Shown piece after piece: positions 1 through 5,370 of a stretch of 7,974 nt of DNA (positions within the stretch are counted from its first letter, which is position 1; each line of letters starts with the position of its first letter). The stretch comes from an uncultured Actinomycetes bacterium. Lineage in GTDB: Bacteria > Actinomycetota > Actinomycetes > S36-B12. Under the pieces are notes generated by a model, which ran no database searches, was not told where the DNA came from, and worked only from the letters and a program-made list of their open reading frames with translations. Location: positions 1-7,974 of the forward strand of contig CAJIYV010000111.1 in assembly GCA_905181745.1 (NCBI GenBank), written 5' to 3'. The position numbers were made by a program, and so were the translations under genes.

Positions 1-1
1 A

Positions 2-196
2 AAGATTATTTCCGCACTCCGGGAACGCAAAATGGCCGCAATGACTTCGGGAGCTGGGCCTGCCGTTTTGCTGTTAATAAATCGCAATCACGTGAGTGAA
101 CTTGAAGTGGCGCTGTCAGTTGTTCCACAAGATTGGACTCGCATCGCTGTGCCCGTTGATTTCGAAGGGGTTAGGGCTGTCCCACTCCCGGTTTAG
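2..196 (+). CDS. thrB: Homoserine kinase, C-terminal end (partial, 5' end outside the window)
   Basis: An open frame runs from the window edge to TAG at 194-196 and gives the last 64 residues of a GHMP-family kinase. The segment S-G-A-G-P-A-V-L (from base 47) matches the C-terminal glycine-rich motif of homoserine kinases, and the tail (…WTRIAVPVDFEGVRAV…) fits the usual family ending. ThrB phosphorylates homoserine with ATP in the cytosol, the step before threonine synthase. Position supports the call: actinomycetes commonly have hom–thrC–thrB directly upstream of rho. The catalytic N-terminal part is not visible, so completeness cannot be judged. No clear intrinsic terminator follows the stop codon, so some read-through into the rho leader is possible. 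Confidence 0.85.
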   Translation, partial: KIISALRERKMAAMTSGAGPAVLLLINRNHVSELEVALSVVPQDWTRIAVPVDFEGVRAVPLPV

Positions 197-200
197 GCCC

Positions 201-233
201 TTGCACACAGGCCACTTCTACTTGTGTTAGCCT
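201..233 (+). promoter_or_regulatory. Candidate rho promoter (extended -10)
   Basis: TGT-TAGCCT at 225-233 reads as an extended -10 (TGn followed by TANNNT, the usual actinobacterial form). TTGCAC at 201-206 resembles a -35 box, but the 21-base spacing is longer than ideal, so the extended -10 probably carries the recognition. Transcription would begin near base 240 and leave a leader of about 175 bases before rho. An AT-rich stretch at 341-351 (TTAATAGGTAT) is a weaker alternative promoter with no good -35. The call rests on consensus matching only. Confidence 0.4.
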
Positions 234-237
234 TTGA

Positions 238-414
238 TCGTCCACAGTCGTGGCGAGCATCCTTTAAGACCCACATTCATAAATATCCGCAGAAGCGATT
301 TATGTGAATAGAAGCCTTAGCGGGGGCACAGTTTCGCTTTTTAATAGGTATCTCACAAACGTAATCATGTTTGGCCTAGGGCACTTTTGCCCATACACAC
401 AAAGGAATTATTGA
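238..414 (+). promoter_or_regulatory. rho 5' leader with hairpins and a C-rich, G-poor stretch
   Basis: The roughly 175 bases between the candidate transcription start and rho hold several elements. A hairpin at 238-256 pairs TCG-CCAC with GTGG-CGA, with one bulged base and an AGTC loop. A C-rich, G-poor stretch lies at 261-290 (ten C, two G), the composition favoured by Rho for loading. A short GGGC/GCCC hairpin sits at 379-392, just before the Shine-Dalgarno site AAAGGAA (401-407). In other bacteria rho is autoregulated by Rho-dependent attenuation in its leader, and this layout would allow the same. That function is an inference. No known riboswitch class was recognised. Confidence 0.35.
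367..414 (+). CDS. Possible 15-residue leader peptide abutting rho
   Basis: ATG at 367 opens a 15-codon frame (MFGLGHFCPYTQRNY) that closes with TGA at 412-414, immediately before the rho GTG at 415. The frame covers the rho Shine-Dalgarno site, so its translation could affect rho initiation by coupling or occlusion. No good ribosome-binding site precedes ATG 367, and frames this short arise by chance. The TGA-GTG junction is the only strong point. It is recorded as a candidate, not an established gene. Confidence 0.15.
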   Translation: MFGLGHFCPYTQRNY

Positions 415-2124
415 GTGTCAGAAACAACAGATTCAAAGCGTCGCACAGATGGGCTCTCCGGAATGCTGCTACCAGAGTTGAAGCAACTTGCACAACAACT
501 CGGTATTGCGGGATCGAGCGCCATGCGCAAATCAGATTTAGTCTCAGCGATTGGCGAACGTCAAAATCAAGCCAGTACCCGCCGAGCAGCGCCTAAGTCA
601 GCGTCCAAGTCAGCGCCTGAAAAAGAGCCAAAAGAAAATACGGCGCAAACGCAAACGCAAACGCAAGATGAGCCCGCCAGATCCGATTCAGGCGAGGATT
701 CGCAGCAGGACCAGCCACGCGGAGATCGAAATAGTGGTAACAACAACAATCGAAATAGCCGAAATAACAATAATCGTGATCGCAATTCCAATGATCGCAA
801 TAATAATGATCGCAATTCCAATGACGGCGATGAGGATCGCAATAGCGGATCCGAGGATCGCAATAGCCGCAGCCGCAATCGGAATAGAAGAGACCGTCGT
901 GATCGGCAGGGAAACCGTCGCCCTAGCGGTCAGACCGGCATGAACGAATACGAGCCCGAACTCACCGAAGACGACGTGCTGCTTCCAGTAGCCGGTATCT
1001 TGGATGTCCTAGACAACTACGCTTTCGTGCGCACGAGTGGCTATCTTCCAGGCCCAAATGATGTGTATGTCTCTCTCTCATTTGTTCGCAAATATGGGCT
1101 CCGCAAGGGCGACGCGGTAATCGGTTCGGTGCGGCAAGCTCGCGAGGGAGAACGTCGCGAAAAGTTTAATCCCTTGGTCAAAGTCGAATCCATAAACGGA
1201 CTTGACATTGAAACCGCCAAGAACCGTCCAGATTTCTCGAAGTTGACTCCGCTGTATCCGCAGGAGCGACTTAAGTTGGAGACAACCAGTTCAAACCTGA
1301 CCACTCGGGTAATTGACATCGTGGCACCAATTGGCAAGGGCCAGCGTGGGCTGATCGTGTCTCCGCCAAAAGCGGGAAAGACCATGGTGTTGCAAGCAAT
1401 TGCTAACGCAATCACTACGAATGACCCCGATTGCCACCTTATGGTCGTGTTGGTTGACGAGCGTCCCGAGGAAGTAACTGACATGCAGCGCAGTGTCGAA
1501 GGTGAAGTTATCGCTTCGACATTTGATCGCCCGGCTGAAGACCACACGATCATTGCTGAGTTAGCAATCGAGCGGGCAAAGCGACTCGTCGAGTCGGGTC
1601 AGGACGTCGTTGTACTTCTCGACTCAATGACCCGGTTGGGACGGGCATACAACTTGGCAGCACCCGCCTCAGGTCGGATTCTCTCCGGAGGCGTCGACTC
1701 AACTGCTCTCTTTCCACCGAAGAAATTCTTTGGTGCCGCGCGAAATATCGAAAATGGTGGCTCATTGACTATTTTGGCCACAGCACTGGTTGAGACTGGC
1801 TCTCGGATGGACGAAGTTATTTTTGAGGAGTTCAAAGGGACCGGCAATATGGAACTCAAACTTGATCGTCGGTTGGCGGACAAGCGGATTTACCCGGCTG
1901 TGGACGTTGATCCATCCGGAACCCGCAAGGAAGAACTATTGCTCTCACCCGAAGAGCTCAAGATTGTGTGGACCCTGCGCAAGGTGCTGCACGCCTTGGA
2001 TCCACAGCAATCAATCGAGCTGCTGCTCAACAAGCTTCGTGAGACCGAAACCAACTACGAGTTCCTCAAGCAAGTTCAAAAGACCACGCCGTCGGCTTCA
2101 GGCGGCGGCGACGACGAGGCCTAA
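415..2124 (+). CDS. rho: Transcription termination factor Rho with long disordered N-terminal insert
   Basis: Rho is a hexameric RNA-dependent ATPase that loads on C-rich nascent RNA and dislodges RNA polymerase. At 569 residues the protein is much longer than the ~420-residue enteric form because of an N-terminal insert. Domains in order: Rho_N helical domain (~14-50); a low-complexity Asn/Arg/Asp/Ser insert (~51-180); the cold-shock-like RNA-binding domain (~189-265); and the RecA-like motor. Seen in the motor: Walker A PPKAGKT with K322/T323, Walker B-type VLVDERPEE with D348 and R350, LLDSMTRL with D403, the loop GGVDSTALFPPKKFFGAARN, and KGTGNMEL at 474-481. The motor aligns to E. coli Rho at a constant offset of 138. 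Start GTG 415 is chosen because AAAGGAA (401-407) sits 7 bases upstream and the Rho_N domain follows at once. Long inserts of this kind are usual in actinobacterial Rho. All motor motifs look intact. Confidence 0.97.
   Translation: MSETTDSKRRTDGLSGMLLPELKQLAQQLGIAGSSAMRKSDLVSAIGERQNQASTRRAAPKSASKSAPEKEPKENTAQTQTQTQDEPARSDSGEDSQQDQPRGDRNSGNNNNRNSRNNNNRDRNSNDRNNNDRNSNDGDEDRNSGSEDRNSRSRNRNRRDRRDRQGNRRPSGQTGMNEYEPELTEDDVLLPVAGILDVLDNYAFVRTSGYLPGPNDVYVSLSFVRKYGLRKGDAVIGSVRQAREGERREKFNPLVKVESINGLDIETAKNRPDFSKLTPLYPQERLKLETTSSNLTTRVIDIVAPIGKGQRGLIVSPPKAGKTMVLQAIANAITTNDPDCHLMVVLVDERPEEVTDMQRSVEGEVIASTFDRPAEDHTIIAELAIERAKRLVESGQDVVVLLDSMTRLGRAYNLAAPASGRILSGGVDSTALFPPKKFFGAARNIENGGSLTILATALVETGSRMDEVIFEEFKGTGNMELKLDRRLADKRIYPAVDVDPSGTRKEELLLSPEELKIVWTLRKVLHALDPQQSIELLLNKLRETETNYEFLKQVQKTTPSASGGGDDEA
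644..666 (+). repeat. Hexanucleotide microsatellite inside rho (CGCAAA)
   Basis: CGCAAA is repeated three times in a row, followed by a partial fourth copy (CGCAA), and encodes alternating Gln and Thr in the disordered part of Rho. Because the unit is six bases, slippage would lengthen or shorten the protein by two residues without breaking the frame. Confidence 0.85.
727..870 (+). repeat. Degenerate tandem repeats in rho encoding an Asn/Arg/Asp-rich tract
   Basis: GATCGCAATTCCAATGA occurs at 778-794 and again at 808-824, exactly 30 bases apart. GAGGATCGCAATAGC occurs at 832-846 and 853-867, 21 bases apart. Related GAAATAGTG/CGAAATAGCC units lie just upstream (727-762). Spacings are multiples of three and the frame is kept. 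The product is an Arg-Asn-Ser-Asn-Asp-type repeat with runs of four Asn. The pattern suggests growth of the insert by in-frame duplication. Confidence 0.8.
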
Positions 2125-2159
2125 CTGTCAGGGGGACCGAAATCCGCCTTGCACTGACA

Positions 2160-2168
2160 TGGCATACT
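2160..2168 (+). promoter_or_regulatory. Candidate rpmE promoter (extended -10)
   Basis: TG-G-CATACT in the 147-base rho–rpmE gap resembles an extended -10 element. No convincing -35 lies at the right distance; TTGCAC at 2149-2154 is too close. An inverted repeat TGTCAG (2126-2131) / CTGACA (2154-2159) lies directly upstream, with a 22-base loop and no T-run, so it is not a standard terminator. A promoter here would let the ribosomal protein gene be expressed independently of rho. The call is based on consensus only. Confidence 0.35.
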
Positions 2169-2271
2169 AAGCGAAACCGGTTCACGGGACTTCGATTGAT
2201 ACAAGTTTTTCTGCTCTCGCATGAAAATTGCGTCGCAAGTGTCGACCCGGGCAATGATTAAGGAGAAGGAC

Positions 2272-2508
2272 ATGAAGGCTGGTATTCATCCAGATTACGT
2301 CGAGACGACGGTGACCTGCACTTGTGGCAGTACCTTCCAAACACGTAGCACCTCCAAAAGCGGCACCATCCACGCCGATGTGTGCTCAAATTGCCACCCG
2401 TTTTACACGGGTAAGCAGAAGATTCTTGACACCGGTGGCCGGGTAGCGAAGTTCCAGAACCGCTACGGGACCACACCTGCCAAGGACGAAAAAGTAGAAT
2501 CTGAGTAG
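2272..2508 (+). CDS. rpmE: 50S ribosomal protein L31 (zinc-binding, C+ form)
   Basis: The 78-residue product opens MKAGIHPDYV and carries CTC (C16, C18) and CSNC (C38, C41), the four-cysteine zinc site of the C+ type of L31, followed by the conserved HPFYTGKQK segment. L31 is a large-subunit protein that contributes to the bridge between subunits. ATG 2272 is preferred over an in-frame ATG at 2221 because AAGGAG (2260-2265) lies 6 bases upstream and the family N-terminus is MK.G/IHP; the 17-residue extension has no family counterpart. The C-terminus beyond NRYG (about 12 residues, Lys/Glu-rich) is a common variable tail. The intact cysteines suggest zinc-replete use. C− paralogues elsewhere in such genomes are typically the Zur-regulated copies, and none is visible here. 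Confidence 0.96.
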   Translation: MKAGIHPDYVETTVTCTCGSTFQTRSTSKSGTIHADVCSNCHPFYTGKQKILDTGGRVAKFQNRYGTTPAKDEKVESE

Positions 2509-2516
2509 TTACTTCC

Positions 2517-2588
2517 CGGGCGCCGTTTTGGAATCGGCCGCGTGTCTCCCCCGTCGCGCGGTCGATCCCAGGGCGGCGTCCGTTTTTT
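2517..2588 (+). terminator. Strong bifurcated intrinsic terminator after rpmE
   Basis: The outer stem pairs CGGGCGCCG (2517-2525) with CGGCGTCCG (2574-2582), nine pairs including one G·U. An inner hairpin pairs GGCCGCG (2536-2542) with CGCGGTC (2557-2563), seven pairs with one G·U. Six T (2583-2588) follow directly. The GC-rich stem plus U-tract is a textbook Rho-independent terminator, starting nine bases after the rpmE stop. No clear promoter for prfA was found between it and base 2630, so it may act as a partial terminator that tunes prfA expression. Confidence 0.8.
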
Positions 2589-2629
2589 AATCCACAGCTC
2601 AGTCACGAGCGCAAGTTCAGGAGCGAATC

Positions 2630-3703
2630 ATGTTCGAATCATGTGCCCAGCTTGAAAGTGAACTCAACGAGGTCGAAGCAGGGTTGGCTGACCCGGCAAT
2701 TCATGCCGACCAAGCACAGGCGCGCAAGTTTGGGCGCCGGTACGCGGCTCTGCGTCCGATAGTTGGCGCCTATCGTGACTGGCTGGCGGTGACATCAGAC
2801 CTGGAAGCGGCTCGGGAACTCGCTGATCAAGATGAGGCATTCGCAGCTGAAGCAGTTGAGCTGCTCCCCAGACAAGCAATCCTCGCGGAAAAACTGACGG
2901 AATTGCTCCTGCCACGTGATCCGATGGATGACAAAGATGTGATCGTAGAGATTAAGGCCGGTGAGGGTGGAGACGAATCGGCACTTTTCGCTTCGGACCT
3001 CATGCGCATGTATTTGCGTTACGCGGAGCGCCGTGGCTGGGCCACCGAAGTTCTCGATGCAGTCGAATCGGACCTGGGGGGTTACAAAGATGTCTCGATT
3101 GCGGTGAAGTTTAAGGGAGTCCCAGGACCTGGTGAAGGACCCTATGCGCGTTTGCGTTTTGAAGGCGGCGTTCACCGGGTACAACGAGTTCCTGTCACCG
3201 AGTCTCAGGGCCGTATCCATACGTCGGCGGCCGGTGTCATGGTTGCGCCCGAGGCTGAAGACGTTGACGTCACGATTGATCCCAATGATTTACGGATTGA
3301 TGTGTATAGGTCTTCTGGGCCTGGTGGTCAAAGTGTTAACACCACGGATTCGGCGGTTCGAATCACACATATTCCCACAGGTGTTGTGGTTTCTTGCCAG
3401 AATGAAAAGAGTCAATTACAAAACAGGGAACAAGCCATGCGAATCTTGCGGGCGCGGCTTCTCGCAGTTGCCGAAGACACTGCAGCCAAGGAAGCTTCCG
3501 ATATCCGACGGTCTCAGGTACGCACTGTGGACCGCAGTGAACGAATCCGAACCTACAATTTCCCCGAGAATCGGCTCAATGACCACCGGGTTGGGTTTAA
3601 GTCGCACAACTTGGATCAGATCCTTGATGGCGATCTGGACGCAGTGATTGAAGCCTGTATGACCGCAGACCAACAGAGTCGGCTGGCAGAGCCCTCGGCG
3701 TGA
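2630..3703 (+). CDS. prfA: Peptide chain release factor 1 (RF1)
   Basis: RF1 reads UAA and UAG in the ribosomal A site and triggers hydrolysis of peptidyl-tRNA. The 357-residue length matches the family. Seen: an N-terminal helical region (1-~100); the acidic IKAGEGGDESALFA stretch; the codon-recognition loop PVT (P188-V189-T190), the RF1-type tripeptide rather than the RF2-type SPF; and the catalytic loop SSGPGGQSVN with G232-G233-Q234. Q234 is the residue PrmC methylates. Start ATG 2630 has AGGAG (2619-2623) 6 bases upstream. The gene ends in TGA, a codon read by RF2 and not RF1, so finishing RF1 does not need RF1. The last four bases (GTGA) overlap the start of prmC. Expression probably comes from read-through of the upstream terminator or from an unrecognised promoter. 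Confidence 0.97.
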   Translation: MFESCAQLESELNEVEAGLADPAIHADQAQARKFGRRYAALRPIVGAYRDWLAVTSDLEAARELADQDEAFAAEAVELLPRQAILAEKLTELLLPRDPMDDKDVIVEIKAGEGGDESALFASDLMRMYLRYAERRGWATEVLDAVESDLGGYKDVSIAVKFKGVPGPGEGPYARLRFEGGVHRVQRVPVTESQGRIHTSAAGVMVAPEAEDVDVTIDPNDLRIDVYRSSGPGGQSVNTTDSAVRITHIPTGVVVSCQNEKSQLQNREQAMRILRARLLAVAEDTAAKEASDIRRSQVRTVDRSERIRTYNFPENRLNDHRVGFKSHNLDQILDGDLDAVIEACMTADQQSRLAEPSA

Positions 3704-4623
3704 ACACTATCCGCGACATTCTCGTTGACTCTCAGCGTCGACTCTCCAATGCGGGGATTGAGTCAGCGTCAACGGAGTCGGCCCAGTTATTGGCTCACGT
3801 CCTTGGCGTCCTGAGAAATCGCCTCTTCATGCAGGACAATGTTGACGAGGAAGACCGCATTGCCTTTGAAAGACTATTAGCCAAGCGCCTTAGCCGTATT
3901 CCGCTGCAACACATCACGGGCACTGCTCCATTTCGTCGAATTGAGCTCAACGTTGGACCGGGTGTTTTTGTTCCCAGGCCGGAAAGTGAATTGGTAGCCG
4001 AGGCGGCAATTCGTTTCTTACGTGAATGCCAAAATCCAATTGCAGTGGATCTGTGTTCGGGATCAGGGGCCATCGCCTTGTCACTGGCACTTGAGGTGCC
4101 CGGTGCGAAAGTAATCGGGGTGGAAGTGAGTCCTGATTCATTTGTGTGGCTTGAGCAAAATGTGAAACGATTCGAGTGTGAAATTCCGGTCGAGATACAC
4201 CAAATGGATGCAACCGATTTTACCGCAAGTGTATTTGCTAAATTGGCGGGTAAGTGCGATGTTGTTACCTGCAACCCCCCGTACATCCCGCTGGGTATGA
4301 TTCCACGTGATCCTGAAGTGCGTATTCATGAGCCAACAGTGGCGCTTTATGGTGGAACCGATGGGCTCGATGTCATTCGCGGAATTGCGAAAACTGCTGC
4401 CATGCTTCTCAAGTCAGGAGGGCTACTCGTAGTGGAGCATGCTGATGTCCAAGGCGCAGAGGCTGGCGATGCCGGCGTGGTGAACCTCCTAAAGCAAGTT
4501 CATCTTGATGAAGGGCTGGCGACTTATGTCCCGGGGATCTTGGGGGAGCCCCTGTTTGCAGAGGTCACTGACCGTCTGGACTTTAACCAGCGACCTCGCT
4601 TCACCATGGCCACTCGGGTTTAG
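3700..4623 (+). CDS. prmC: Release-factor glutamine N5-methyltransferase
   Basis: PrmC (HemK) uses S-adenosylmethionine to methylate the side-chain amide of Gln in the GGQ loop of release factors; here its substrate RF1 is encoded immediately upstream. The 307 residues include an N-terminal helical substrate-binding domain (~1-80), the FVPRPESE segment (90-97), motif I VDLCSGSGAIALSLA (from V116), which binds the methyl donor, and the catalytic NPPY (N192-Y195). The conserved PRF motif is near the end. Start GTG 3700 overlaps the prfA stop as GTGA, with no good Shine-Dalgarno site, so initiation is probably coupled to prfA termination. The gene ends at TAG 4621-4623, and the next gene begins 9 bases later in the same frame. 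An older hemK name in the family reflects a disproved role in haem synthesis. Confidence 0.95.
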   Translation: MNTIRDILVDSQRRLSNAGIESASTESAQLLAHVLGVLRNRLFMQDNVDEEDRIAFERLLAKRLSRIPLQHITGTAPFRRIELNVGPGVFVPRPESELVAEAAIRFLRECQNPIAVDLCSGSGAIALSLALEVPGAKVIGVEVSPDSFVWLEQNVKRFECEIPVEIHQMDATDFTASVFAKLAGKCDVVTCNPPYIPLGMIPRDPEVRIHEPTVALYGGTDGLDVIRGIAKTAAMLLKSGGLLVVEHADVQGAEAGDAGVVNLLKQVHLDEGLATYVPGILGEPLFAEVTDRLDFNQRPRFTMATRV

Positions 4624-4632
4624 GCTCAGGGT

Positions 4633-5280
4633 GTGAGCGTTCGAATTGATGCAGGTGACCTGCACAATCGGGATCGAGCTATTTCAATGGCCTACTCGAC
4701 GGTGCGACGGGGCGGGCTCGTAATCGTTCCTACGGAGTCGCAGTATGCCGTGGTCACCGACGCCTTCTCTCCACGGGGAACCGCGCTACTGCGCGAGTAC
4801 CGTGGGCTGGGACCGCAGGTACCACTGACAGTTCTGGTGCCCAACGCAAATGCGGTCTCTGGAATCACCTCTTCTATTCCGCAGATCGCCCGTGAACTAA
4901 TGGAGTGTTATTGGCCGGGCGAGCTCACCCTGCTGCTCTCAGCAGGGACAACGTTGGCGTGGGATCACCCCGCCGATGCGCCAATCGCGGTACGGATGCC
5001 TCGACACCCATTTCTGTTGGAATTGCTGGGAACGACTGGCCCATTGGCATCGTCAAGCGCTCAGCCGATAGGCATGGCGCAGATCACCCAAAATATGGAC
5101 CTTGATGCGTGCGATGTGGATCATGTGTCGGTACTGATCGCGGCTGGGGACCTGGCCAGCGGCAGTGGAAGCACAATAATTGACTGCAGCGGCGGTGAGC
5201 CCAAGATCCTTCGAGAAGGGGTGATTGCGCACGAGGGCCTAATCGAGTTCATTAACTCACAGGAATCGACCCACGATTAG
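4633..5280 (+). CDS. TsaC/Sua5/YrdC-domain protein, divergent in signature residues
   Basis: The 215-residue product has the length, fold pattern and locus of bacterial threonylcarbamoyl-AMP synthases, which make the precursor of tRNA t6A. Recognisable parts are the N-terminal GGLVIVPTE strand, YWPGELTLLL, the IAVRMPRHP segment, PLASSSAQ and the GSTIIDCSGGEPKILREG end. Key residues differ: the usual PTDTVYG is PTESQYA (33-39); the KGR of the KxR motif aligns to R57-G-L59; and the SxN of SSANxSG is S142-A-Q144. Three of the four tetrad positions are therefore altered, and threonylcarbamoyl-AMP synthase activity is doubtful. It may be a degenerate paralogue or bind something else, so no symbol is assigned. 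GTG 4633 is the only start compatible with the N-terminal strand. The Shine-Dalgarno site is poor, which suggests coupling to prmC, whose reading frame it shares. Confidence 0.75.
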   Translation: MSVRIDAGDLHNRDRAISMAYSTVRRGGLVIVPTESQYAVVTDAFSPRGTALLREYRGLGPQVPLTVLVPNANAVSGITSSIPQIARELMECYWPGELTLLLSAGTTLAWDHPADAPIAVRMPRHPFLLELLGTTGPLASSSAQPIGMAQITQNMDLDACDVDHVSVLIAAGDLASGSGSTIIDCSGGEPKILREGVIAHEGLIEFINSQESTHD

Positions 5281-5305
5281 GGGTGGGTTTCATGGTGACC
5301 CCCTA
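5269..5305 (+). promoter_or_regulatory. Overlapping inverted repeats at the tsaC-like stop codon
   Basis: Two mutually exclusive stems can form. ACCCAC (5269-5274) pairs with GTGGGT (5283-5288) and is followed by only three T, so it would be a weak terminator. TAGGGG (5278-5283) pairs with CCCCTA (5300-5305). The second includes the stop codon in one arm and the first bases of the candidate glyA -10 in the other. A site for a DNA-binding protein or a weak attenuator is possible; neither is proved. Confidence 0.3.
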
Positions 5306-5309
5306 GACT
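5304..5309 (+). promoter_or_regulatory. Candidate glyA promoter (-10 TAGACT)
   Basis: TAGACT fits the actinobacterial TANNNT -10 form. The region 17-18 bases upstream (GGGGTG) is a poor -35. Transcription would start near 5316 and give a ~55-base leader with a possible AAGAAT (5322-5327) / ATTCTT (5342-5347) hairpin just before the Shine-Dalgarno site AGAGGA (5355-5360). The leader is too short for the known glycine or tetrahydrofolate riboswitches. Confidence 0.4.
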
Positions 5310-5370
5310 GAGGGTTCGTTGAAGAATAAGCGTAGAAATTAATTCTTATGTGTGAGAGGAATATGACCGC

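Noticed and set aside
196..213. GGCC/GGCC stem after thrB as a terminator
   Set aside because: The stem is only four pairs with a ten-base loop and no T-run follows.
302..307. Start-stop pair ATG-TGA in the rho leader
   Set aside because: It has no ribosome-binding site and a six-base motif is expected by chance.
727..870. CRISPR-like repeat array
   Set aside because: Repeat units are short, degenerate, closely spaced at multiples of three and lie in frame inside rho, with no unique spacers and no cas genes.
567..878. Minus-strand open frame opposite the rho repeats, Leu/Arg-rich
   Set aside because: It is the complement of the low-complexity coding repeats, with a repetitive composition and no ribosome-binding site or family resemblance.
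551..943. Plus-strand alternative-frame ORF in rho
   Set aside because: It is a shadow of the Asn/Arg repeat region, has Ile/Lys/Arg-biased composition, and conflicts with the well-supported Rho frame.
1041..1883. Several minus-strand open frames across the rho motor domain
   Set aside because: They lie opposite a strongly conserved coding frame, lack ribosome-binding sites and show no recognisable domains.
2221..2271. In-frame upstream ATG extending L31 by 17 residues
   Set aside because: L31 proteins begin with MK at the downstream ATG (2272), which has a good AAGGAG site; the extension has no family match and the upstream ATG lacks a ribosome-binding site.
5281..5370. Glycine or tetrahydrofolate riboswitch upstream of glyA
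   Set aside because: The gap is 90 bases in total and the likely transcribed leader is ~55 bases, too short, and none of the conserved cores is recognisable.
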